Assembly (NCBI GenBank): GCA_037501455.1
Contig: CM074858.1
Span: 14,434,501 to 14,498,500 of the forward strand
Reading direction: 5' to 3'
DNA: 64,000 nt
Origin: Lantana camara
Taxonomy: Eukaryota > Streptophyta > Magnoliopsida > Lamiales > Verbenaceae
Part shown: piece after piece, positions 35,881-47,084 of the stretch
Numbering within the stretch: the first letter of the stretch is position 1
How the letters are laid out: each line of letters begins with the position of its first letter
Notes under the pieces: model-generated
The model's database searches: none
The model's input: the letters and a program-made list of their open reading frames with translations, nothing else
Told to the model about the DNA's origin: nothing
Position numbers and translations under genes: made by a program

Positions 35881-37998
35881 TTAAAGTGCTACTGAAATGG
35901 AGGTACACCCTCCATACAAATCCCCTCGACTGTGTGGAGATGAATCTTCTAGTCCATTACGGCCTCTAGATTGGGGATGGTAACTAGAAGAGACTCGCAA
36001 CGTGGCTTGATACTTTTTCATCAAAGGCTCCATCAACCGTTTGTAGCAATGTTCACCAAGATCACTAATGATGGCTCTAAGATTCCTGAACTCGAAAAAG
36101 ATATGAGATCTGAGGAAGGTAGTAGTCAAATAATCAATAATATCAGCATACCAGCGCGTGACCTTAGAGCGTGGCCACGTCTTACGGTCAAGTGTCTTGA
36201 AAAACTGCTCATCCAGGAATTCAGCCTGGGTACGCTTTGAATCAGCAAATTCTGTTCCGCCTTTGGAAGCATAAATCAGATTATCCAAAAACTTCTTGAG
36301 TCCCACAATAGGTGCCTGCAAAACAAAAGAATTCAGTTTAGCTAAGTCATCAAATAGTTTCAAATTCAAAGCCTTTTTACTCGCAGGATTAACATGCCCT
36401 AATGGAATAACCATATCATAGATATCATCATGCAAACCAACATGTTTCGGCTTACTCTCAAAATTTTCAACTACCCAATTTTGAATGGATTCAAAACTTA
36501 GCTTTTCCACATTGTTAAGCTCAAAAGTTTCAATACTTGGGTTTTCAATCACATCAACACTTAAAGCATTAGATGATTCATTAGGATCTTTACTTGACTC
36601 ATAAATATTAAATTTTGCAATATCACCATCGAATTCTAGAGTCAATAAGCCTTCTTGAACATCTATTTTAGCATTAGCAGTACTGAGAAAAGGTCGCCCA
36701 AGTAAAATATCAGAAGTACTCAAAGAACTTTCATCCTCCATATAAATCACTTAAAAATCAGCAGAAAAGACTAATCCATCAACTTGCACGAGTACGTCCT
36801 CTAATACTCCATCTGGATACACAATAGATTGATCAACCATCTGAATTATGATACCTGTATCTTTCAAAGGACCAAGATTCAGTGATGAATAAATAGATAG
36901 AGGCATAATATTAATGGGCGCACTCAAATCACACATTGCTTGCTTAATCTCAGCCTTGCCAATTTTACATGTAATGGAAAACATACCTTGGTCTCCGCAC
37001 TTAGGAAGTAATTTTTTTTGCAAAACGGCGGAGACATTCTCTCCAACACTCAGGATTTCATTACCTTTTAGCTTCCTTTTGTTGGTGCAGAGTTCCTTCA
37101 GATATTTCGCATGTCGTGGGAGTCGTTGGATTGCATCCAACAAAGGAATATTGGCTTCAACCTTCCGAAAGGTCTCAAACATACGTTGCTCCTCCTTTTC
37201 TTTTCTTGCTTGGATCAGGAGCTCTGGAAACGGTAGTGGCTCCACCCATGGCTTAGGCTGGACTAAAATTTCTGACTCTCTGTCGCGACTGGAGCCTAAG
37301 GCATGGTCACGCTTAATAGTCAAGTCGCTCGTCTGATCAGTTTCTGCTCTGTTCTGACGAGTTTTGGTCTTCTCCACTGGGGGAGGCAGTTCCTTATCAC
37401 TTAGGATCGTGATTGAACTCATGTTTCGCCTCTGATCTTCCGTTTGTGATTGAAGTTTCCGTTGATTCTCTAATCTGCTCAATGAGGCTGCAATTTGACC
37501 CAACTGGGTCTCCAAATTCTTAAATGAGGTTTCCAAGTTTTCAATCTGATCAGCTTGTGGGTTGAAAGGTGGGTACGGTTGAGGGATTGGTTGTTGGGGT
37601 TGTGGAGGTGTGGGTACGAAGTTTTGAAAGTTTGGTGGATTCGGTGCATAACTCATAGTGGGGTGATCATACCATCCGGTATTGTACATGTTGGAGTATG
37701 GATTGTACGTCGGAGGTTGATATCCGAATGGGTCCACATTTTCGAAAGGGGATTCTTGAAGGGATGGACACGCGTCGGTGGGATGCAACGTGCTCGCACA
37801 CAATTGACAGACCTTCGGTACTTGGGGTACACCTACACCAAGGTTAGAAGCCAAAGCACTTATCAAATTCTTAATTTCATCAAAAGGTGAAGAGTTGACC
37901 TCGTTAACCTGTTGTGGAATGTTTGCATAATTGTTGAACTGTTGTGTATTCGCAAACATTGTTGGATGATCGTCCTTTCCGTGAATGCTCCTGTTCAT
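35881..37998 (-). pseudogene. Gag C-terminus-protease frame fused to an integrase stub
   Basis: One frame of 705 codons interrupted by a single TAA at 36751-36753, probably a former tyrosine codon. The start MNRSIHGKD lies only ~35 bases after the primer-binding site, so the main gag domain has been lost. A CCHC knuckle (CQLCASTLHPTDAC, C-x2-C-x4-H-x4-C) is followed by a glutamine-proline-rich linker, a coiled region and the protease segment MCDLSAPINIMPLSIYSSL, in which the usual D-L-G-A catalytic core reads D-L-S-A-P and is probably dead. After the stop, DILLGRPFLSTANAKIDV continues the protease. RT and RNase H are absent: the frame passes to an integrase N-terminal-like WYADIIDYL and a core remnant ISDLGEHCYKRLMEPLMKKY...YHPQS. 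Open across the deletion junctions. Confidence 0.85.
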
Positions 37999-38032
37999 GA
38001 AAAGAAATAAAATCGATTAAAAACACAGTCCC

Positions 38033-38052
38033 CGGCAATGGAGCCAAAATTT
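38033..38052 (-). promoter_or_regulatory. Primer-binding site of the Athila-like element
   Basis: The minus strand after the LTR reads TTTGGCTCCATTGCCGGGGA, a variant of the common TGGCGCCGTTGCCGGGG site with two changes in the core. Confidence 0.75.
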
Positions 38053-38053
38053 G

Positions 38054-39515
38054 ACAGATGTCGAATCCGTCAAAAATAAATTTAAAACCTATTCAACGAC
38101 TAAACATAGAGTATAGCGTAAACAGGGTCGATCCACGGAGACTGGTTGACTTATTTCTCACAATTGCAAGGAATTCACGAAAAGCAACAATTAAAAGGGG
38201 GGTTTTTGAATTATTAAGACTAAGGTAAACAATTAAAATAAATTAACAAGAATTAAAACTAATTAAAACTATCAAGAAAATCACGTAGGATAAAATCAAT
38301 CAGAGGGAGAATTACCTAGCCAGGGATATTCGATTCGAATTACTATATTGATCATTGACTCAAGGATTAATTCAAGTTATTCAGACAGATTGGCTATAGT
38401 TGATAGAGACACTCGACTCAACCTCATTTTTACTTAATTAGTCGGATAACCTAGAGACACTCAACAGTTATCTTCCCTAACAAATTCACAATCCCTAGAG
38501 ACACTCGACAGGATTTAATGAATTCGCAGCATTAAGAATCATAAAAACACCAACCCTAATTAACCAAGTCGTGACACACGCAAGATTTAAATTAGATTAT
38601 CAAATCCCTTAGTGAACTAGGAATTCTATCGCTAAAACCCTGTCACTAATTTACCACAAATTATCAATCAACTTTACTACACTTCAAGCATCATGAATGG
38701 CTATATGCAAATCAAACAACCTAGAGATCGTGCACTATCCCGAAATTGCCTAATCACAATAAACACGAAACACGGAGATAAGATAAATGCCTAAATAAAC
38801 ATGAATTAAATAAAACGTTTAGGTCTCACAATATCCAATTCGAATCTATAATCCCTAACTAGATAATTAAATACTTAACTACTAAAGTTCATAAAAACAA
38901 TAGAGGAATTCATTAACATAAATAAACTAAATTATCTAAGAAGCAAAGAAATAAGATAAAGAAAGAAAAGCTCTATGGAGATCGCCGGAGCATGCTCCAG
39001 GAATACTCCTCAAGTGTTGCGTGTCGTCTCTCCCCGAAGCTCTTGTGTTAAAGTCTTCTCCTCTTTCCCAAAGTTGCTGCCAAATAAATATAAGCCCTCC
39101 AAGACTTTGTTTCGTAGCCTCCAAGTAATCGCCAAAGCAGGCTTCTCTATTCCTATCTCAAAAGCAATGGGCAAGCCCACGTTACCAAGAAATCAAGGCC
39201 CAAAAGCCAATTAAAATTAATTGTTTCGCATGTGCTGCATGCATGCAAGAACTTTAATTCCAATAATATCGAATACTTTCCAATAATTTCCATGCAGCAA
39301 CAAGTCTCTTCAAGTCGCGACTAACTTCAAAGATCAATGGGGTTTCACTTTCGCATTGCTTTCCTTCAAAATGATCAATTTGTTTCAATTTCGCATTCGA
39401 GTCCCAATTCTACAATTAAAACAATAAAGTATTAATCCTCTCAAAATTAAATCTAATAAAAGCACTAAATAGGACTAAAATTCAATCATAAAGAAGACGA
39501 AATAATGAGTTATCA
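38054..39515 (-). repeat. Full-length 5' LTR of the Athila-like element
   Basis: Runs from TGATAACTC (39515, minus strand) to ATCTGTCA. It contains the leader-type text GGGTCGATCCACGGAGACTGG (plus strand, ~38127), common in this gypsy group. Only its first 33 bp are repeated at the other end. Confidence 0.75.
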
Positions 39516-39591
39516 TTTATCAATGAAATTTCAATGAGATTGGTTGAATTTGTTTGTTTTTATAAATTACCTTTGTTGAAATATTATCAAC
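39516..39591. repeat. 1.8-kb unit fragment between two insertions
   Basis: TTTATCAATGAAATTTCAATG continues the unit interrupted at 34188 and runs to the 8-bp target duplication of the hAT-like element. Confidence 0.8.
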
Positions 39592-39704
39592 CTATATTTT
39601 AAAACTCGGACCGGATGTCGAACCGGAATCCCTTACTGGTTACTGATTTTACTGTTCGACCGATTGGACCATCGGTCGGACCGGTATAACTGTAATAATT
39701 ATAT

Positions 39705-39736
<32 letters not shown>

Positions 39737-40659
39737 TATATTCAATTATACAATATTATAAATATTAAGTAAAAAATAATCAATTTAGTTTAATAATATA
39801 AAAAATAGATAAAATTATAAATCACTGTAAACGATTCATTCATTTTCAAATAACATATCTAATGATAAATCTACAAAGATAGAGATCAAATATCTAACTA
39901 AATAGCAAAATAATCAGTATCAACCAAATTAGTATTATAGATAAAAGATTGATTAAACGAATGTTATACTTTCTATTTAAAAAATAAATAAAAAGTTATC
40001 ACACAAATGTCTATATTTTTATAAATATATACTATATAAAATAAACTATTTCACATTATTTTATCCAGGATTAAATTGAATTCTTTATAATAATAGTTGA
40101 AGTCATAATTAATATTTTTCTAGAACTCAATTTAAAAATGTTGACTTTGTAAACTTATTATTTGACGATTTATGCTAAATTTTACGTAGCTCAAGTGGTT
40201 GAGGCTCTCTTCTTCTAATTTGAAGGTTGAGAGATCAAACCCCAGTTGGAACATTTGATTTCGTTTAACAATTTTGAAAAAAAAAAAACAAAACAAAACA
40301 AAAAATCCTGGCCAAATGGCCAGCAAAAACGATCCGGTCCGGTTTTTAACGAGTCAAATTGGTCCAAGAAAGGATTGGTTTTTTAGGCTCACCCGGACCG
40401 GGCTTGAGGCTCTCTTCTTCTAATTTGAAGGTTGAGAGATCAAACCCCAGCTGGAACATTTGATTTCGTTTAACAATTTTGAAAAAGAAAAAACAAAAAT
40501 CCGGGCCAAATGGCCCGCAAAAACGGTCCGGTCCGGTTTTTAGCAAGCCAAACTGATCCAAGAAGGGATTAGTTTTTTAGGCTCACCCGGACCGGGTAAG
40601 CGGCCGATACAGGTCGAACCGGCCCGGCCAGCCGGTCCGGTCCGGGTTTCAAAACACAG
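39592..40659. mobile_element. hAT-like non-autonomous element, 1,068 bp
   Basis: Flanked by a perfect 8-bp duplication TTATCAAC (39584-39591 and 40660-40667) inside the 1.8-kb unit. The ends are inverted: CTATATTTTAAAACTCGG on the left, and CTGTGTTTTGAAACCCGG when the right end is reverse-complemented, each followed by CCGG-rich subterminal repeats (CGGACCGG, CCGGTCCGG). An 8-bp duplication with short inverted ends is typical of the hAT superfamily. There is no transposase. The first and last ~100 bp are GC-rich and the middle is very AT-rich. An internal segment is duplicated in tandem (see next entry). Confidence 0.8.
40187..40605. repeat. 205-bp tandem duplication with tRNA-like text inside the hAT-like element
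   Basis: GAGGCTCTCTTCTTCTAA occurs at 40201 and again at 40406, and the two copies stay alike through GGATTGGTTTTTTAGGCTC / GGATTAGTTTTTTAGGCTC. The left copy starts with GTAGCTCAAGTGGTTGAGG, which looks like a tRNA A box, and both contain GGTTGAGAGATCAAACCCC, a B-box-like word. This suggests a SINE-derived segment captured before the duplication. Confidence 0.7.
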
Positions 40660-40667
40660 TTATCAAC

Positions 40668-42188
40668 AGTATTATTCATTGGTTTTCCATTGAAAATTAT
40701 TTAATTTTCACGAAAATAGTGTTGGAATTCTATTGAAAATTTACAATTTTATATATTTTTATACTTTATTTCTATTTATAAATATACAAGTGCCTATGAA
40801 AATTACAAATTATAAGCAGCCAAATTCGAAAGTCTTTGTATCATACACTAACAAATCCAACACTACAAATTATATTCGATACAACAATCTAAAAACTCAA
40901 AAAATAATATTCGTAATTCAAAATACTAAATTAAAAAATTAACAATAAAGAAATTACAACATCATTTAGCCTAACAATTTTCTAATAAATCTTCATGGTA
41001 AGTCTTCCCTTTTCATTTACATGAGTATACATATAAATCTATTTCTAATAATCAACAATGTAGAAATAACATGCAGAAGAAACTCATTGGTAGAATTTCC
41101 ACAAATTATTCTGATAAAATACCAACGGAATTTCGAGAACCTTTCTATTAGTATGTATTTTTTTAAAAATATAACATGAAATAAATAATTTAGACCAATA
41201 TAACGTGAAACCACAAATATTCTAAAATAATATAACATCAAATCGTTAAAATTGATCGTTGAAGTTGATTAGAATTACCCATTAGAGAGAGGGAAGTGCC
41301 CTAAAATGGAGGAAATTTATTGGAACCAACCGCTTGGAGTTATATATGATATGACCAAGCAAATTACAAATAATAGTTAATGAGTTCATTCTTCAAGTAA
41401 ATGTTATGGGTTCGAATTCTGTTTGGGTAATGTATATATATATATATTTTTTTTTTTTAAAAATTGCAATGATGAACCAGATACGATAAAACAAATTTAT
41501 GGTATATACATATATGGTGAAACCCAATATATTTATATATGTATTAACATTCCACAAGATTAAACCATGTGCTAGTTCAAAAATGCAAGATAATTCTCAC
41601 CTCATTAGTTAGTTTTTAAGATGTGTTAGCACGAGTATAAACTTTCACGATATGAAACAAACATATGGACCCAGCCAAATAAAACAAAATAAAAAAAATA
41701 ATTGACAATTTAAACGAATAATTGAAAATTTTGCAATTCATAATTAAAGGACGAGTATGAACCCCAACCAAACAAAACAAAATAAAACGAATAATTGAAA
41801 ATTTAAATGAATAATGGAAAATTTTGCAATTCATAATTAAAGGCCAAAGATAAATTTTCATGATATGAAACAAATATATGGACCCCGGCCAAACAAAACA
41901 AAATAAAATGAATAATTGTTAATTTTGCAATTCATAACTTAATTCTCTGGTTAACTTGAAAACTGACCGAAATCACATCATGTATCGATGGTATCATCCA
42001 TTGTATTTTTTATGAATGCATCATATATACATACATATTTTGATTTTTAAAGCCGAATAATAACTAATTAGATTGGTAATTATGAATTTTAGTGATCAAC
42101 AAAATCGCAATCAACACTACACTACAAAAAATCTGTCCATCAAATGATGTAAAAAGATCAATCAAATTTTTTTACTGAAAAAAACAGA
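40668..42188. repeat. 1.8-kb unit array 2, continuing copy
   Basis: Resumes at AGTATTATTCATTGG after the hAT-like element and runs through GGTTCGAATTCTG (41409) to CACTACAAAAAATCTG (42120). Together with 33996-34188 and 39516-39583 it makes one full unit. Confidence 0.8.
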
Positions 42189-43090
42189 CCGACATACTTT
42201 AAAAAAACTCTTGTTAAAATTTGGTACCAACGTATTTCCTTTGAAATTTTATTTCTAAAAAAAATTTCAATGACGACAGATAACTGGTTTAAGTTCTGTA
42301 AATATTAACGGAATTGTTCCTTTGATTTTCCATTGGTAATTTTTTTCGACGGACGAAAATCAGTTTTAGTTCTTTAAGTTTATCAATGAAATTTCAATGA
42401 GATTGGTTGAATTTGTTTCTTTTTCTAAATTACCATCCGTTGAAATATTTCCAACAGTATTATTCGTTGGTTTTCCATCGAAAATTATTTAATTTTTACG
42501 GAAATATCGTTGGAATTTTATTGAAAATTTACAATTCTATATATTTTTATATTTTATTTCTATTTATAAATATACAAGTACCTAAGAAAATTACAAATTA
42601 TAAACAGCCAAATTCATAAGCTTTTTTTTTTTATCATACATTAACAAATCCAAAACTACAAATTATATTCGATACAACAATTTAAAAATTCAAAAAATAA
42701 TATTTGTAATTCAAAATATTAAATTAAATTTAATAATAATAAAGACATTGAAAAATCATTTGGCCTAACAATTTTCTAATCAATCTTTATGGTAAGTCTT
42801 CACTTTTCATTTGCATGAGTATACGTATAATATAAATCTATTTCTAATAATCAACAATATAGAAAAAAACATGAAGAAGAAACTCATCAATACGGAAAAA
42901 TAAAATAAAAAAAAAAGATGTTTAAACTCATCAACCACAATTTTTGGCGTCATTTTTGAATTTCCGCAAATTATTTTGATGAAATACCAACGGAATTCTG
43001 AGAAACTTTCAATTAGTATGTATTTTTTCCTGATGGTTGGGTTTTTGTTAGAAATTCTAACACAAGAGTGGGCTTTTCGAGGTGGGCTGA
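42189..43090. repeat. 1.8-kb unit array 2, terminal truncated copy
   Basis: Starts with CCGACATAC (one change) and ends, like array 1 copy 4, in GTTAGAAATTCTAAC and GAGGTGGGCTGAC. The identical truncation at both array ends argues that the two arrays are copies of one ancestral array. Confidence 0.8.
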
Positions 43091-43900
43091 CGTATTTGGT
43101 TTTAAGGGAATTGCTATATGACGGGTCTAATAGGGGGATTGGGCCCATTTAAGGCTTGTGGATTGGATTGGAGAGAATTGGAAAATTTTGTGGGGAATTC
43201 GGAGGGAATTAAAAGGCTTCTGGGGGCAGATTTTCTGATAGGATACTGAGGTAGTTGGTCAATGGTGCGATAATTTTAAATTCTTTATCTTTTTTTTTTT
43301 AACCCTTTAAATTATTTATCTTAATATTCATTATGTTAGAACTTTAACATTGATCTGTTTCTTGAATTAGGAATTAAACTACTAAATTATATTTATTATC
43401 AATACTATTACTCATGATAAAAATACTAACAATTGATTGCATCCATATAATATATATTGGAAATTTCTTCTAATATAAGCATGTTCGCAATGTTGTATGA
43501 TAGTAGATGAATTTCTATTTGCATTCGTGCATTAATGAATACTGAATTGATACGGTGGAGCTTCGTATGGATCTTCTGGGACACAATACGGATCTTCTCG
43601 TAGTAGTGCTAGCAACATAGGATTTAGAATATTTGTATATTATCGCTATGGCGATGATCAATTTTCGGATGCACAACCATTATATGCAGATCAACAATTC
43701 TCCACTAAGAGATTATAAGCGTCCTCAATTCCACTGAAAAGAGAGAGACAATTTTGGGTTTCTTCCCTCTCATCATTCTACTTATTATTAACTAATAATG
43801 TATTGTTATTTATCTATACTAATATTTGTGGTGGTGTATGAATTATGATAATGGATGAACTTCTATTTGTATTAGTACGCCCCCCGTTCTGTTCCCTACG
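43091..43900. other. Intergenic DNA upstream of hydrolase gene 2
   Basis: Low-complexity and AT-rich with no repeat shared within the window. A clean 53-codon frame at 43558-43719 (plus; GASYGSSGTQYGSSRS..., ending DQQFSTKRL) has no start codon and no family I recognise. It could be the last exon of a decayed gene or chance. Confidence 0.5.
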
Positions 43901-43934
43901 ACCGCGACTGCGAACCATTGTAGTGGACAAGAAC

Positions 43935-44150
43935 CATTTGTGCACGAATCTTGATACACTTAAACCTCAGGGGGACTATTTGTAATTATATCTCAAACTC
44001 CAAAATCCCCATTTACTTACAGTTCAAGAGCTTGTAAGATGTTCGTTCACACTGGTCCCCTCCAAGTTTTAATTGACCTTCAACTTCTTTGGTTAAATCC
44101 AAACGGTATCCCATTAAATCATTAATGACTTGGATCACAATTAGCCACAT
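43935..44150 (+). promoter_or_regulatory. Upstream region of hydrolase gene 2
   Basis: Shares TTTACTTACAGTTCAAGAG, CACTGGTCCCCTCCAAG and GACTTGGATCACAATTAG with the gene 1 upstream region and the orphan copy at 18125-18400. It extends further left than the gene 1 copy (from about AGTGGACAAGAACC, 43930), which shows that the gene 1 copy was cut on its left side. Confidence 0.5.
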
Positions 44151-44233
44151 GTCGATATATTTGTGTGCCTTTCATAGCTAGTGAAAAGGCAAAACATAAA
44201 TTTACACGAAAGAATAAAGAAGTAGTGCGAAAA

Positions 44234-45667
44234 ATGAGTGAGAATAGTGGAAAGAAGCATTTCGTACTGGTACACGGATTCAGCCATGGAGCCTGGTGCT
44301 GGTACAAACTTGTAAGCTTGCTGAAGGTTAATGGACAAAGGGTCAGTGCTTTGGACCTCGGAGGATGTGGGATCAACCCCATGAAGCTGCACGAGATTTC
44401 TTCGATTTCTGACTATACACAGCCATTGATGGATTTCTTGGCTGCTCTTCCTGATGATGATAAGGTGATATTGGTTGGTCATAGTTATGGTGGAATTCCC
44501 ATTTCCTTGGCCATGGAGAAGTTCCCCGGAAAAGTATTATTGGCAGTCTTTGTCACAGCCTGCATGCCTAATTGGGAAGATCCACCAGCAAATCTTATTC
44601 TGGAGGTTTGAACTCTTAATCATGTGTTGTTATCTGTAATTTTCTTGTTCCAAGGCTTGAAATTCAATCCCCTGGCGCACTAAAAGGTAGGGATAGCTAA
44701 ACATACATTTGACAGGTTTTGAAATATTACAAAAAAATCCCAAAGAATTGATGTGTTTGGATTGATGAAGTTTGATGGTTTCATTTCTTTTTTTTATCAT
44801 ATAAATTTAAATCTATGACTGTAATAACCAAAATTTAGAGAATTTTAGGATATGTTTTTAATCTCCAAACCTTAATTAAAGATTTGTAGTCAGGTCAAGT
44901 TTTATGTAATTTAGTACAATGGTACTTTAAATTTACATGTCTAAGGAAAAGATTCAACAATCTTGATTCATTACACAAATCCCATCTCTATGATTGAATT
45001 GTATATTCCAAATTAAGTCTTGCAATTCCATAATTGATTGAATTCGGCTCAGGGGCCATTAATATCATCCATAGATTTAACTTCAATCGATCTATTATTG
45101 AACATTATCTTGTTCTTTCAACCTGACTCGTTTGAAATCAGTTCTTGAATAGGAACTCAGCAGAATCTCTCATGGATTGCGAGCTAACATTCGATCATGC
45201 CTCCAAAAACCTGCCAATTTCAGCATATTTTGGTCCAGACTACATGGCAGCCAAGCTTTATCAACACTGTCCCATAGAGGTAATTAATTACCACTAAATT
45301 ACAATATAAATCCAAAATTATTTGCAGTACTCAAGATTGATCATCACATATTTAACCCTTTTTTTTAATTTTAATTATTTTTCAGGATCTGGAATTAGCG
45401 AAGATGTTGATCAAACCGAATCTGTATTTCTTGGAGGAACTGGGCAGCAAATCTCTGCTATCACAAGAGAGATTCGGTACCATAAAGCGGTGCTACGTAT
45501 TATGCGAGGATGATGTGGTGCTGAATGAAGATCTCCAGAGGTATTACATTGAGAAAAGCCCTCCAAATGATGTGATCTCTATAGCAGGTGCTGGTCATAT
45601 GGTCATGCTAACAAAACCTCACCAGCTTTGCTCTTGTTTGCTGGAATTATCTGGGAAATATGCTTGA
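44234..45667 (+). CDS. Alpha/beta hydrolase, methylesterase (SABP2/PNAE-like), copy 2
   Basis: Exons 44234-44605, 45142-45279 and 45386-45667 again give 263 residues with the same phases and the same odd GAG|GTTTGA first donor. I place the start at MSENSGKKHF, by alignment with copy 1; an in-frame ATG 69 bases upstream would add 23 basic residues, not shared. Ser84 (VGHSYGG), Asp213 (CEDDVVL) and His241 (GAGHMVML) form the triad. Differences from copy 1 cluster near the end of exon 1 (NWEDPPANLILE against NWEDAPASFMLE) and in the cap region of exons 2-3, where substrate preference is set in this family, so the copies may have diverged in substrate. Confidence 0.93.
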
Positions 45668-45843
45668 AATAATGAAAATTGTAACGTGGTGTTCAGATTT
45701 GTCTCCAATATTTGTAATATCTTTGATGCTTGAGTTTTATTTTGGTTTCTATATTTGTAATATTCCCAGGAGATTTTTGCTCGGTCACCCATTGTGATAT
45801 ACCTAATTAGTATTCTAAACCCTATGATTTAAAATTTGATGAA

Positions 45844-46920
45844 TGTGAGTTTGCCTAAGAAGGGGGGTTGAATTAGGTCTTAAACCTTTTTAAGAATTTT
45901 ATAAAATTTTATGAAGCGCAGCGGAATTATTAAGGTTTTAAGAAAACCGTTTATCAGAGTTAAGCGCGTGCTTTGCTTGAAATAGTTACTGGTACGAAAT
46001 AACAAAATCTCAGACAGTGCGATAACGAAAATATGCAAAACAAGTAAATAACACGGCTATTTATCCAGGTTCAGTCCGAAGACCTACGTCTTGTCCCCAA
46101 TTTTTCACTTAGGATTTGAAATATGTTTCAGTCAAATAATTAGCACAAGTACAATAAAGTTCCAGAAGTAAAACAGTAAGAATCAGAGAGTTAGAAAAAC
46201 TCCCTATGAGAGTTGATACAATATAACCGAGCACCAATCTTGGTAACAAGATAGTGTGACTCGTTTTGGAGGTAGTATCACAACCACTCAGCTTCCACGA
46301 CCTCAGTGTAGTACGCTTAACATCACTCACACCTAACTGGAACTAGCTATCGACCGACTCTTCCACGACACAACAACCCTGCATAACTCAACTTGCTCCA
46401 AGCAATTCTTGAGCTTGAGTTTGATCTCTTCACCACCAAAGTCCCTCAAGACAACAAACAAGCAAACAAGAATTAGAAGAAAACACCAAACCGTATATGA
46501 AACTCAATATTCTCGTTTTCACTATGTTGTTTAATACACTTTTTCTCCTTTTTTTTTTCTTACGAGATTTCTCTCTTAAATACAAGTAATACAACGGCTA
46601 TAATGTGTAAAATAAAGTAGGAGCCGTTTGAGATTGATTCTGGTACAAAAGGAAATATTTTCAGCGAAATTCCAGACAAATTTCAAAAGTACCAGGTCAA
46701 CACTTTCCATACCAATAAAGATTCTAAGCATGTGACAAATATATGTATGGAAAAAATCAATTAAAGGATGCATAAAATCGTGATTTACAATAAAGATAAT
46801 TAAGGAATGATTTATGCAATTCAAATAAACTTTCCATGCTAGAATAAAACATGTGATGCAATAATATATGCAAAGATGCACAATTATATCAAATATCTTG
46901 GAAGAATCAAAACTTACCAT
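45844..46920. mobile_element. LTR-like relic (possible solo LTR of a copia-type element)
   Basis: Begins near TGTGAGTTTGCCTAAGA followed by AGGGGGGTTGAATTAGG, a start known from LTRs of large plant copia elements, and contains ATTTATCCAGGTTCAGTCCG and GACCTACGTC (46057-46090), another common phrase of these LTRs. Ends and target duplication are not clear and no coding part is attached. The 73- and 114-codon frames inside are not protein-like. Confidence 0.35.
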
Positions 46921-46941
46921 TTAAGTAACAAAGAGGTCAAC

Positions 46942-47084
46942 AAAATGTCTCAAGGCGAACCCTGTGATTGTATTAAATTAGCACTAAATTAACACTCAAA
47001 ACCTTATGGTTGTGACAACAACCACGGCTGTAGGGTTTTGAATGCTAATTTAATACAATCACAAGGTTCCCTTTGAGACATTTC
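46942..47084. repeat. Hairpin repeat (foldback/MITE-like), ~140 bp
   Basis: Left arm AATGTCTCAAGGCGAACCCT (46944) pairs with right arm AGGTTCCCTTTGAGACATT (ends 47082). Pairing continues through GTGATTGTATTAAATTAGC and, further in, through AAACCTTATGGTTGT against ACAACCACGGCTGTAGGGTTT around a small loop near 47015. A third, shorter inverted block (CATAGGATTTTGAGTGTTAATT, 47090-47111) repeats an inner part outside the hairpin. No coding potential. Confidence 0.75.

Larger units (their letters stand above)
34189..39515 (-). mobile_element. Athila-like gypsy deletion derivative with unequal LTRs
   Basis: The 5.3-kb insertion has perfect 5-bp flanks TTTAT (34184-34188 and 39516-39520) within the 1.8-kb unit. 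Terminal direct repeats of only 33 bp (34189-34221 and 39483-39515, ending GAGTTATCA) are shared. On the minus strand the full 5' LTR starts TGATAACTCATTATTTCG at 39515 and ends ...ATCTGTCA at 38054, about 1.46 kb. A primer-binding site (TTTGGCTCCATTGCCGGGG) follows. The 3' LTR is just the first 33 bp, correctly placed after a polypurine tract. Inside are a shortened gag, a protease and a stub of integrase; RT and RNase H are gone. It depends on other elements and is probably immobile now. Confidence 0.85.

Noticed and set aside
41616..41873. 85-codon minus frame resembling a hydrophobic peptide
   Set aside because: Part of the 1.8-kb unit and broken in other copies.
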